This document shows positions 54,938 through 64,000 of a DNA stretch of 64,000 nt, one piece after another (position 1 is the first letter of the stretch; each line of letters starts with the position of its first letter). This DNA comes from Catonia carolina (Eukaryota > Arthropoda > Insecta > Hemiptera > Achilidae). A program made the translations under genes and the position numbers. The notes under the pieces are model-generated. The model had not been told where the DNA came from, did not search any database, and saw only the letters and a list, made by a program, of their open reading frames with translations. The stretch covers positions 439,046,124-439,110,123 of the forward strand of contig JAQMRL010000001.1 of NCBI GenBank assembly GCA_035578175.1, given 5' to 3'.

Positions 54938-55290
54938 CCTATGTATGTTAGGCAAAATAATGTTATGCAGAATTTCAATGTTCACAATCATAACACGAGA
55001 AACAGGGATGATTATTATGTGGCTAATCACTCTACAAAATTGTTTCAACAAAAACCTCCTTATGCAGGGAGAAAATTCATAAATAAATTACCCCAATTTT
55101 TAAAATGTTGTGAGGATTTGAATTCCGTTAAAAAAAATCTGAAAAATTACTTGATCAGTGAAACTTTTTATAGCGTACAAGAATTTCTTTCTTGATAGTA
55201 GTGATACATTGTGTGATTCTTGTATGTATTTCAGGTGTTATATCTGATGACATGTCCTATACTCCTCTTGGAGTCTCCAGGGCGCAAAAA
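54938..55290 (+). pseudogene. LINE C-terminal fragment (jockey-like group)
   Basis: VHNHNTRNRDDYYVANHSTK, LFQQKPPYAGRKFINKLP and LKNYLISETFYSVQEFLS reproduce the usual end of jockey/CR1-type ORF2: an NTR motif, a [GR]-K-x-[FY]-N-K-L-P motif, and an FYS...FL terminus. The start is missing. A short 3' UTR with ATATCTGATGACATGTCCTA and an A-run at about 55288-55305 follows. A third LINE family in the window. Confidence 0.75.
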
Positions 55291-55305
55291 AAAAAAAAAA
55301 AATTA

Positions 55306-55618
55306 CGGGAACCCTGGATCCCCATCTAACGTAATGTTAACGTTTGTACCTTTTCCTCATGAACTACTGGATATAGAGATCTTGTTTATACTGTATCACA
55401 GATTAAAATTCATTCTTCGCTGCAAATCTTGAGCGTTTTGTTTTTAATTTCCATGGAAAACTGAATTTCCTATGAATTTTTAAATAGTATATTATTAACA
55501 ATAAATTTTACCACAAACTTTTTTACTCGTCGTGTATTAGAAATTTTGTAAAACTACGCACACGTAATAAAAAACCTAGTTAGATAAACATACCACAAAA
55601 TGAAAATTTCATTCATGA
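55306..55618. other. Unassigned stretch
   Basis: No feature recognised beyond possible LINE 3' UTR at its left edge. Confidence 0.35.
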
Positions 55619-55619
55619 T

Positions 55620-55927
55620 CTTAAGTGAAAAATTACACGAATAAACTACTACTTCCGGTTGACCGATTTTGATGAAAATGTTCGTGTCGGGTCCGGTAGT
55701 GGTATGTAACTTATGTTTCAAGTTTCAAGTTCGCACGATATTCCGTTCTTGAGATATTCTGTTCACACACGCGCGCGCGCGCACACACCAATCGCTAAAA
55801 TATGTTTTTTGGGTTGTTAGGGGGGTCTGAAAACGTGTAGATCCGGTGAAGAGTGTATTTGTTAAAATCGACATGAAAACAATACTTTCCTTCCTATACA
55901 TTCATATAGCCTATAGGCAAGAGAAAA
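55620..55927 (+). mobile_element. HINE-B 3' third
   Basis: Starts AAGTGAAAAATTACACGAAT, then ACTTCCGGTTGACCGATTTT, a (CG)n/(CA)n microsatellite at 55768-55785, GAAAACAATACTTTCCTTCC and a hairpin enlarged by a TAGCCTATAGG duplication. The GAAAGTA end is lost to an A-run. Confidence 0.75.
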
Positions 55928-55994
55928 AAAATGGAAATATAACCGATATTCGTTAACAAAAATACGAATAATAACCGTTTATAATAGTAATAAT

Positions 55995-56315
55995 AACCCA
56001 CCGGATTGGTCTAGAGGTAATGTCGTCGCCAAGATCAGCTGTTTAACAGCTAATTTTCGGAGACGAAGGTTCCTGGTTCAAATCCTAGTAAAGGTAGTTA
56101 CTTTTATACGGATTTGAACACTAGACAGTGGTTACCGGTGTACTTCAATGGTTGGGGTTTAATTAACCATACTCTCTCAGGAATGGTCGGCCTGGGTCAG
56201 TACAAGACTACACCTCATTTACACGTCATACACATCATCCTCATCACATTGGGTCATGGGGTTGCTTATTGTTCTAAATTGAACAGATTGCAACGTACAC
56301 AAATTAGAAATAAAA
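55995..56315 (+). mobile_element. SINE-C, full length
   Basis: ACCCACCGGATTGGTCTAGA (A-box region), GGTTCCTGGTTCAAATCC (B-box), body GGTTGGGGTTTAATTAACCA and CATCACATTGGGTCATGGGG, ending GCAACGTACACAAATTAG with an AT-rich tail. Confidence 0.87.
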
Positions 56316-56880
56316 TATATATATAATAATAATAAAAGTGAAATTGATAAATAGTAAACACAGTTTAGTTACCTGCAGTAGCCTGTGCACGTGTATACGA
56401 ACGGCTAGCCTAGTTTCATAGTACAAATAGGCTGCGTAATAGACAGTGTTACACGTGTGGGATGGACGAACGTCTAAACGTACTGTACTTTTCAACTTCA
56501 TCACCGAACTATACGCCACGCGTAACCAAACAAAAACTGACATACAGTAAAACTTCGCTAATTCGACCTAATACGGACCACGGTCGGTGCGAATTATCGA
56601 AAATTCCGAATTATGGAACACTTCTAATATCACGGGTAATCCTAACTTTTACGGACATCGTGTATTTAATTTAGATAAATAAGCGTAAATTTATATGTAA
56701 TAATTTTAGACGGTGAATTCAGTAAAAAATTACACGTATAAAAGTGAAAAATTTCAATTACTGTATGTTTAATTCTAATAAAAAAAAGACTACAAAATGT
56801 CTACTACACACTAATTTAAACTATACAAATTACGATACCTAATTTTGCAGTATTCTTAAAAATAAAATTGATTGATTGTA
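56316..56880. other. Unassigned stretch
   Basis: Contains ACAGTAAAACTTCGCTAATT and CGAATTATCGAAAATTCCGA near 56550-56610, wording often seen at the ends of pogo/Tigger-type elements; a lone terminus is possible. No frame. Confidence 0.35.
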
Positions 56881-56995
56881 TAGGGTGTTTTTTTTAGAGT
56901 TATAGAACTTAAAGTTGGCAGTACTGATTTCCATGGCGGCCATTTTGAAAACTGTTTTGTAATTTATGATCAGTTTGGTTTGCCATTTTATAATG

Positions 56996-57465
56996 AATAG
57001 ACTGACGCCTGAACAACGCTTGCAAATTGCGCAGATTTATTTTGAAAATCATGGTTCGGTTCGTGAAACTTATCGCTGTTGATCCCGATTTTCACGTAAA
57101 CATTTTGTTCAGTGATGAAGCCCATTTTTGGTTGAATACCTACGTGAATAAACACAACTGCCGCATTTGGAGTGAAGGTAATCCTTGAAATATTGCTAAG
57201 AAGCCTTTACATCCAGAAAAAGTGACTGTTTGGTGTGCTTTATGGGCTGGTGGAGTCATTGGTCCTTACTTTTTCAAAAATGATGCCGAGCAGAATGTTA
57301 CAGACAATGGTGACCGCTACAGAGCCAAGATCAATGACTTTTTTGTTCCTGAATTGAATCGCCTTAATGTTGGAGAGCTGTGGTTTCAACAAGATGGTGC
57401 AATATAACACACAGCGCGTGCCACAATCGATTTACTGAAGGAAAAACGTTTGGTGAACGCATAAT
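56996..57465 (+). pseudogene. Tc1/mariner-type transposase with N-terminal deletion
   Basis: MNRLTPEQRLQIAQIYFENH then GSVRETYR (N-terminal HTH start), then a large deletion to the catalytic core, LFSDEAHFWLNTYVNKHNCR (first aspartate), a stop, KPLHPEKVTVWCALWAGGVI, GPYFF, NGDRYRAKINDFFVPELN, ELWFQQDGAI (second aspartate) and HTARATIDLLKEK. The C-terminus with the last acidic residue is missing. Confidence 0.87.
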
Positions 57466-57485
57466 TCCACGTTCTCTCAAAATAT

Positions 57486-57531
57486 TAGGTTGGGAATAAC
57501 AGCGGATCATTATCAGCTGTTACTCCCAACC
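57486..57531. repeat. 46-bp hairpin with long stem
   Basis: AGGTTGGGAATAACAG pairs with CTGTTACTCCCAACCT apart from one mismatch, loop CGGATCATTATCAG-like. It interrupts the 3' side of the transposase remnant. Confidence 0.7.
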
Positions 57532-58233
57532 TAATTAGCCTATTAGTTAATATATTATGGAGTTAAGAATGTGCGTTTTATGTGCGTCTGTTTTGATTTT
57601 AAATAAAGCAAAATTTCAATATCTATTATTCATTTTTTTCATCACATGAATCTTTTCAGAATTAAATTTTCTACAAATTTATTTAGAAACAAATTACACC
57701 TTAATTTACCATTTATGGAAGTAATCTTACGTTAAACACAAAAATGTGTTATTTCTTTGCACCAATTCTTTTGTGTTTTATGCAAGATATCTCTGAAAGT
57801 ATTTCATTTACAGCTCTGGAACCAATATTATTCAATTTTTCAGATTAAAAAACATAAGAAACAATCGTAGTTGTATCATTATAACTATCTTTAACATTTT
57901 TATACGGCCTTACTTCACCGAGGGTACAGAGTTGTAGGTAAAATTTTTCGCTAGCCGTAACTCGCTAACTAAGCGTTTTCAGGCATATGTTTATATGAAC
58001 TTTTTTTCTTATTTTTAGCTATAGAATGAGATCCCAAGAGATTGCCGTATAGTTTTGAATCACCCTATTATTTAATTATTCTGTGTTTAATTTCATTTTA
58101 AAGTTCTATACCTCTAAAAAAAAACACCCGCTATAATAATAATTGATTGTTAAATTATGCTTGTATGTTTTATACTGTAGGCTATATATGTTTTAAGAGA
58201 GCCGTATTGGGTTTTACCTGTTGCTCTCATGTG

Positions 58234-58628
58234 TTGTTGTTTAAGTCATCAGCCGAAAAGCTGGTTTGAACCTCTAGAGGCTTTACTAAGTAAAACAAGG
58301 AGTGAGGTGGTTTACCATTGCCTTCCTCACTGAGTAGAAAAGTACGCTTATCAGCATGCCGGGCCCTCTGAAAAGCACATATTTTCCACTCTGCAAATGA
58401 CACCTTCACTTCATTCATCACAGGGTCTGGCTGTACAATGAAATGCATTACTTTCAGAGGAGATAACTCTGATTAGTGTCTTTTACACCTCTACCTCTTC
58501 TGTTCTTAAATGATTCAGTCATGTAATTGGCTGACCATGCGATAAGAAACAGAACTATTTATTTTAGCCCTGCAACTAACAGATTGGGTGTAAATAATTT
58601 GACACTCCACCTGTCTGTTATGGGCAGT
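58234..58628 (-). mobile_element. SINE-A, inverted, ~12-bp target duplication
   Basis: TTGCTCTCATGTG before and TTGCTCTCATATG after differ at one position. The body runs from TTGTTGTTTAAGTCATCAGC to CTGTCTGTTATGGGCAG. Confidence 0.9.
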
Positions 58629-59171
58629 TTGCTCTCATATGTATCTTAAATAAATAAATAAATGTTAGTTTCCCAATACGATAGATTTGTTAGGAAGCAG
58701 CACGGTAAAACAAATTTACTCTTCTCCATTTGTAATAATATCTACTACAAGATATTACGATGTGCATTTAGTTTTATTTACAGTGAAGGCCACCACCACT
58801 GCCGCTCCTAGAACACAGTTACTAGTACAGAGTAAGGCGGACCAATTCAATGCACAAAACCATTCACCATTAAACTACGTACAACTAAAGAAAAAAACAC
58901 GTATTAGTATCTATTGTAGTAAAGAAACTTAACAAAGAGCCAACGCGAGTTGCACTAATAATAGTAATATTGCAGTAGTAAAGATGCACATGTGACGGTT
59001 TGATGCAATAACAAAGGAGGAAGGGACGGAGGAAGAGAAAGAGGAAAAACAAGAGGGTAAGCAGGAGGTAGGATTTTGTCTTGGCAGGCAGGCACGGCAC
59101 ACATTAATTAGCCTACACGTGTGTGCGTCTCTCCACCGATACGATTTATTATTATTATTATAGGCTCACTA
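58629..59171. other. Unassigned stretch
   Basis: Includes a GGAGG/AAGAGAAAGAGG purine-rich run at about 59017-59060 and (TTA)n near 59148-59161. No gene seen. Confidence 0.4.
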
Positions 59172-59378
59172 TAGTTCAGCCGTTCTTAGTTTGCTCCTAC
59201 AGTCAACAAACAAAAAGCCACCTACTAAAGGGTGCACGCTAGAGTCTGAGAATTTACGGATGTCGTATTCTTATTAAGTTAACTATTTCTTAAATTATAA
59301 GTACTTAAAGTACTAAAAACATCAATCATGATATGATGTAGGGCTAACAATTTCATTCAGAAAAAACTTTCAAAAGTA

Positions 59379-60119
59379 TGAGGGCAGTCCAAAAAGTCTG
59401 TCACGTTTTGCGTTGTAGCCGCTAGGGGCGGAGCTATCGCGACCATTTTGGTGCCGCGGCGTTTCTCCGTTCAGTGGCTATCCAGCCGTGCTAGCGAGAG
59501 GTCTGTGTCGCTCTTCGTTGTTTTCCAACAACAATTTAAAATCTGTGCCGCAATTCAAAATCCCGCCGGTAGTGAAGTACGGTCGGTACAGGAAAAAAGT
59601 TCTTCAAATCGATTTCTTGGAACGTGGCACAACAATAAATAACCTCTGCGAGGTATTGCAAAACACCTTGAAAAGTTAACAAGTGCAGAGGAAAGTTGAC
59701 TGGAAAAATTCTCTTTTCCCATGACAACGCCCGACCACACACGGCAAATCGAACACGAGAAGTCCTGGATGCTTTCAAATAGGAGGTTTTCCCACATCCG
59801 CCATACAATCCGGACCTTGCGCCCAGCGATTATCACTTGTTCCCGACACAGAAGACATGGCTTGCGACGCAGCGCTTTGACGACGACGCGGAGCTGCAGG
59901 AGGGTGTGACTAACTGGTTAAAATCACAGGCGGTAGACTTTTATGACGCCGGCATTTCAAAATTAGTTCACCGCTATGAAAAGTGTCTTAATTTGTTTGG
60001 TGATTATGTAGAAAAATAGCATTTTAGTTGCACTTTCAAATGTATATAATACAATTTTTTTCTTGTACTTAGTTTTTTTTTTTATATCAAAACGTGACAG
60101 ACTTTCTGGACTGCCCTCG
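59379..60119 (+). mobile_element. Mariner-type element inserted in MITE-E
   Basis: TA at 59377-59378 and 60120-60121 flanks TGAGGGCAGTCCAAAAAGTC...CTTTCTGGACTGCCCTCG, with inverted termini of about 30 bp including GTCTGTCACGTTTTG. 741 bp; the 5' half of the transposase is deleted. Confidence 0.92.
59573..60019 (+). pseudogene. Mariner-type transposase, N-terminal scrap plus C-terminal half
   Basis: KVLQIDFLERGTTINNLCEV, a stop or shift, then FSFPHDNARPHTARRTREVL (second aspartate, HDN), FPHPPYNPDLAPSDYHLFPT (third aspartate, PDLAPSD) and SQAVDFYDAGISKLVHRYEK ending YVEK. Several frame changes in the first third. The first catalytic region is missing. Confidence 0.9.
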
Positions 60120-60236
60120 TATTTTGTTGTTACTTTTTAATCAGCGTGTAGGTACACATTTTGATATAATACGCATGCTCAGTGACGTCATTATTTGTTT
60201 ACATTAGGAGCAAACTAAGAGAGGCTGGACTTTACA

Positions 60237-60650
60237 TATTTATATACTGAACTTGGTTAACAATCACCGATTCAGTACAACTGACCGCACCTACAATATA
60301 CTGTGACAATTTCGAAGATGAATATGGTTCAAGAAATTTCTAGTACTTCATTCATAAAATGGTAAAGAGTAGATAATAGAGTGAAAAAGTAACAATAGGG
60401 CAATAGTAACAATAAAAGTATACCTATTTATAAAAGGTTATTGTTGTACAACTATTTATGAAAGGTCAGCTGATTACCTGTAACAACTTTTATTCTATTT
60501 ATAATAGATCTATTTACTTGTTTACAATAGTGAAGACTTTTCCAGTAAAAAGGGTTTTTGTACTTTTATTATTTTCATGGAATTTCTATGCCACTCTGGA
60601 ATTATCTATCTGATCGAATTTCTGTGTCCTTCGAGAAACCTCTTTCATCT
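60237..60650. other. Unassigned stretch upstream of a TATA box
   Basis: AT-rich; GGTTATTGTTGTACAACTAT-type inverted words near 60435. Could be promoter-proximal DNA of the feature at 60655. Confidence 0.35.
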
Positions 60651-60654
60651 AACC

Positions 60655-60695
60655 TATATAAAGGGAGCCCCGGGTGCGGTCGAGAGTTAGTATTC
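60655..60695 (+). promoter_or_regulatory. Candidate core promoter
   Basis: CCTATATAAAGGGAGCCC supplies a TATA box at 60655-60662. About 28 nt downstream is GAGAGTTAGTATTCG, a plausible start region. What follows (GACGAGTGTTTACTACGTGT, gttagaaggtaactccg) could be an untranslated leader with a GTAACT donor-like site near 60737. An LTR leader is an equally good reading. Confidence 0.45.
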
Positions 60696-60862
60696 GTTTC
60701 ATCTTTGACGAGTGTTTACTACGTGTGTTAGAAGGTAACTCCGTTAAAACAAGTTAACGGGCGTTATTCAGTCGGATTGTATTTGTGGATATTTTATTCA
60801 GTTTTATTGTGAATGTGCATTCTATATAATTTTGTTTGCAAGTAGTACAGTACTAAGTAAAT

Positions 60863-61182
60863 GATTTAAGTTATTTATTGTAATACTCCACTATAATTAG
60901 TTTATTATTTATTTTAGGTAAATTATTAAGTTATTTATTGTAATACTCCACTATAATTAGTTTATTATTTATTTTAGGTAAATTATTTAAGTTATTTATT
61001 GTAATACTCCACTATAATTAGTTTATTATTTATTTTAGGTAAATTATTAAGTTATTTATTGTAATACTCCACTATAATTAGTTTATTATTTATTTTAGGT
61101 AAATTATTTAAGTTATTTATTGTAATACTCCACTATAATTAGTTTATTATTTATTTTAGGTAAATTATTAAGTTATTTATTG
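60863..61182 (+). repeat. 60/61-bp tandem array, about five and a half units
   Basis: Units of TTAAGTTATTTATTGTAATA, CTCCACTATAATTAG, TTTATTATTTATTTTAGGTA alternate strictly between an ATTTAAG and an ATTAAG junction, so the real period is a 121-bp dimer. Units are otherwise identical over the array. Each contains TTTATTTTAG directly followed by GTAAAT. Confidence 0.95.
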
Positions 61183-61835
61183 TACTTGGGTGGAAAGTCA
61201 TACAATTCTGAAAACATATGTTAGAATAAATGTTTTGGCGTCCGTATCATGTTGAGTACACACTTGTACGGCGACGGCCGCCATGAGCCAACCTAGATTT
61301 CCGCGTACTGTACGTAGTGAGGTAGTTACCGGGTACCGGGCCCCGCCAGTACAACCCCACACCACCCCCTCCGCCATACGTACGCCCACGCACCGTACTG
61401 TAATTTCTCCGTACGTTTTCCTCCATATTTCAGTCTAACTTCTTCATACGTACGTACAGTTCTTTGTTTGACGGATCCTGAAACGAAGCCAAGCATTTCT
61501 TCACGAGATCCTCAGCATGGCAACGCAGTTCGCTGATCACGTAATGGAGACGGATCCCGTAATGGAAAGGGCCCTTCAATCCAAAAGAGAACTCAGGAGC
61601 TGATGATACCATACGAAGAAGTCCGCAAGGAGTTTGAAAAGAAGAAGAAGCAAAGAGCCATAACTAACTGTGTTAAAGGAACTTAAATTTTTTTATGCGT
61701 ACAGAGTACTGTATTAATTAAATATTCATAGATTATAATAATGGTAATATGTTCCTAAAACTATTAAACACTTAAAACGAATACAGGACTTTACCTTTAG
61801 AACCTAACCCCTATCTTTTCGTTCCTATAAGGTAT
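61183..61835. other. GC-richer stretch with one small frame
   Basis: Less AT-rich than the surroundings, possibly single-copy host sequence. Contains CGTACGTACGTACAG near 61449. Apart from the minus-strand frame listed separately, nothing was recognised. Confidence 0.4.
61430..61612 (-). CDS. Small open frame, unidentified
   Basis: 60 residues: MVSSAPEFSFGLKGPFHYGI then RLHYVISELRCHAEDLVKKC and a basic end. Balanced composition, not overlapping any recognised repeat, in the least AT-rich part of the right half. It could be an exon or chance. No family recognised. Confidence 0.2.
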   Translation of the reverse strand: MVSSAPEFSFGLKGPFHYGIRLHYVISELRCHAEDLVKKCLASFQDPSNKELYVRMKKLD

Positions 61836-61841
61836 CATTAT

Positions 61842-62237
61842 GCCCAAAACGGGCAGGTGGAGTGTTATTTTAATTGCACTCTATCTGCTTGGTCCAGGGC
61901 TAAAAAAAATAGTTCTGTTTCTTATCACATAGTCAGCCACTTATATGACTGAACTATTTGAGAATAGAAGAGGTAGAGGTGTACTGTGACACTAGTCAGA
62001 GTTATCTCCTCTGAGAGTAATGAATTTCACTATGCAGCCAGACCCTGTGGTGAATGAAGTGAAGGTGTCATTTGCAGGGTGCAAAGTGAGTGCTTTTCGG
62101 AGGGCCTGGCATGCTGATAAGCATACTCTTTCAACTCAGTGAGTTGTGGCAATGGTAAACCACCTCACTCCTCGTTTTTACTTAGTAAAACCTCTAGAGG
62201 TTCAAACCAGCCTTTCGGCTGTTGACCTAAACAACAA
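61842..62237 (+). mobile_element. SINE-A (subfamily 2), 11-bp target duplication
   Basis: GGTATCATTAT lies at 61831-61841 and 62238-62248. It starts GCCCAAAACGGGCAGGTGGA and ends CTAAACAACAA. It shares TGTACTGTGACACTAGTCAG with the copies at 22248 and 45062. Confidence 0.93.
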
Positions 62238-62248
62238 GGTATCATTAT

Positions 62249-63022
62249 CCGCGGTTCCCCCCGTAACCCACGCGGATAACGAGAGATTACTGTACATCAT
62301 AGCGACAGCTCTAACCATGATATCATGTTGTAGTTTTACTCTTACCTTGATTTATTATGTTTACAACTACTGTATGTCGTTTTATAAACATCCCATTCTA
62401 TTATTTATTAATTCTTTATAATTATCCTAAATAGTAAACATTCATTCTAAATAAGCCATAATACTAGTCCTAAGCTATATTTTGTATCCTTTTTGGACAT
62501 CAGCAGTAAACTGAATTACAGCACTCTGACATTTGTAGTGATAGACTAGTTAGTCCGTGAGTTACGTTGATGCTAGCTTATTATCGTGAGTAATACTAGT
62601 TTTACGGTAATTTCAAAATGTTATTGTATTTTTAGGGTTTTCATATTTCATTATTTTCAGTAGGCCTAAAGTTATGTTAAATTGCAATTGAATTTTAAAC
62701 AATTCACTTTCTTTAAATAATTACATGACTCCTTATTAATTTAGTGTTAGGGGTGATGAAGTGAATTTTATTACTTAAGTGTTTGTGTTGGTTACATTTT
62801 GAGTTAGACGCTTGATATGCTTGTCTTATGCTTTCTGGTTGGCCGATGTAAGTAGGATAGATTAGTAAGTATACTGTCCTCCCACCGCATGATAAGCGCA
62901 ATCGTCAACTTATAGCGCGTTACCAATACACTTATTATTTTGGATTACAGAAGTGTTAAAGTCACCCAGGAGAACCCAAAGATAACAACAATATCCAAAT
63001 TCGACAATAGATGTGAAAAAAA
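62249..63022. other. Unassigned stretch
   Basis: About 770 bp. AATCGTCAACTTATAGCGCG near 62900 resembles ATCGTCAACTTATATTCCGT near 20145, so an unnamed repeat may be present. No gene. Confidence 0.4.
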
Positions 63023-63949
63023 TCTGGTGTGAAACACTCACACAACTTTCTCTTGCCAGTGCAAATAATTAACAATAAACCTAACATTAGTAATAAAACA
63101 TTACAAATAAACAACAAAACTAACCTCAACAAACATAACCTTATTTTAATCATGAGTGAAACACGGTAAATGAAAATCGAACTCAGTTTGGCTTAAAAAT
63201 ACAGAAAATCACTCTTTCACGCTAAAATAGGCTCTGTAGTGAAAAATGCTTTAGATAAAAGTTGTAGATCTTTTTATTTTCTATAAAATTTATTATATAC
63301 TATTTTGTCGTAAAATGCATTCTTAGGCCGAAATCTTAAAAAAATCGATTTTTCACACGTTTTCGTGAGAAAAAAATCAGAAAATCGCTAATTACTGCTA
63401 AACTAAGCGTTATACAAAAAAATGTTTGAAATAAAGTTGTAGGATTTTAAATTCTCTACAATTTTTATTATATAAATTGTTTCGCTAAAATGCATATTAA
63501 AGCCGTAATCTTAAAAAAAACAACGTTTTTACGAGAAAACACCCTCGCCAAGAATTTCAGCAAACATGGCGCCTACCCTACCTTGTAGAGAATAAAAAAT
63601 TGAGTAAACCAGGCGATTTTTAAAAAAATCGTAGGACTAGTTTTTGAGAAAATCGCAAAAAAGTGAAAAATTACACGAATAAACTACTACTTCCGGTAGA
63701 CCGATTTTGATGAAACTGTTCGTGTCGGGTCCGGTAGTGGTATGTAACTTAGGTTTCAAGTTTCAAGTTCGTACGATGTTCCGTTAACGAGATATTCTGT
63801 TTACACACACACAGACCAATCGCTGAAATCATGTTTTTTTGGGTTCAGGGGGTCTGAAAACGTATAGATCCGGTGAAAACTCGATTTCGAAAAATCGACA
63901 TGAAAACAATACTTTCCTTCCTATATATTCATATAGGCAAGAGAAAGTA
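63023..63949 (+). mobile_element. HINE-B, full length
   Basis: TCTGGTGTGAAACACTCACA, inset ACTTTCTCTTGCC, a minimal CA run (about 63804-63813), 3' hairpin, GGCAAGAGAAAGTA. The best-preserved compact copy, useful as a reference because its microsatellite is almost absent. Confidence 0.9.
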
Positions 63950-64000
63950 AAAATCTGAAAACACAACGAGAAACAAGAACAACCATTATGGAACACGGTT

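Larger units (their letters stand above)
56881..58132 (+). mobile_element. Tc1/mariner-type element, composite
   Basis: Left end TAGGGTGTTTTTTTTAGAGT then tatagaacttaaag; right end CTTTAAAGTTCTATACC-type sequence then TCTAAAAAAAAACACCCGCTA, as inverted termini of about 35 bp. TA at 56879-56880 and just after 58132. Inside, ATAGTTTTGAATCACCCTAT near 58060-58078 is the complement of another family's terminus (compare 41151), and a 46-bp hairpin lies at 57486-57531. The 3' part therefore includes foreign pieces. Confidence 0.8.
59172..60236. mobile_element. MITE-E split by a mariner element
   Basis: Left half AGTTCAGCCGTTCTTAGTTT to AAAACTTTCAAAAGTA (59172-59378). Right half TTTTGTTGTTACTTTTTAAT to AACTAAGAGAGGCTGGACTT (60122-60236). 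Together they rebuild the uninterrupted copy at 16356-16708, apart from a short stretch (cgcatttaaatacttt) that differs near the junction. Confidence 0.85.

Noticed and set aside
57486..57531. Transcription terminator
   Set aside because: Hairpin without a U-run and in a eukaryotic transposon remnant; more likely a fold-back scar.

Overview
The window looks like AT-rich nuclear DNA from an arthropod, most likely an insect. It has no operons, no ribosome binding sites and no convincing intact host gene. The evidence for an insect is a short run of the insect telomere unit (CCTAA)5, many Tc1/mariner remnants, truncated LINEs, tRNA-derived SINEs, and interspersed families with DINE-1/Helentron architecture. 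A hemipteran is plausible, but I cannot prove it from sequence alone.

Layout. 1-10720 is one LTR retrotransposon. It has two apparently identical LTRs (1-1494, cut by the window edge, and about 9219-10720) around 7.7 kb of internal DNA with no recognisable gag or pol. A polypurine tract read on the minus strand at 1495-1509 puts the element on the minus strand. From 10.7 kb to the right end the window is a nested mosaic. Its parts are: (i) SINE-A, about 400 bp with an (AAC)n tail, of which many copies have 6-12 bp target duplications; (ii) HINE-B, about 0.8-1.0 kb, with an inset 5' copy of a 13-nt terminal repeat, a 3' hairpin and a CA-type microsatellite, which I read as non-autonomous Helentron (DINE-1-like); (iii) SINE-C, tRNA-headed, about 320 bp; (iv) six broken Tc1/mariner copies, one rebuilt as a fold-back; (v) TTAA-targeting, hAT-like and other MITEs; (vi) 5'-truncated LINEs; (vii) several tandem arrays.

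Nesting gives a relative history. SINE-A copies sit inside an older element at 13.7-15.3 kb whose uninterrupted relative is at 39.7-40.5 kb. HINE-B splits a SINE-A copy at 17.5-18.7 kb, and SINE-A splits a HINE-B copy at 31.7-32.4 kb, so the two families were active over overlapping periods. Two copies of a 280-bp MITE (28667-29531 and 53898-54932) each carry a different TTAA insertion. A mariner element splits a MITE at 59.2-60.2 kb.

Most worth a second look: the young but apparently non-coding LTR element; the HINE-B family; a GC-rich repeat carrying a perfect histone-type 3' stem-loop (19323-19338, again at 34297-34312) with a TATA box about 380 bp upstream; a 325-bp near-perfect hairpin (35717-36041); the head-to-head mariner; and two 60-bp tandem arrays. 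No system of cooperating genes is visible. The only proteins are broken transposases and reverse transcriptases.
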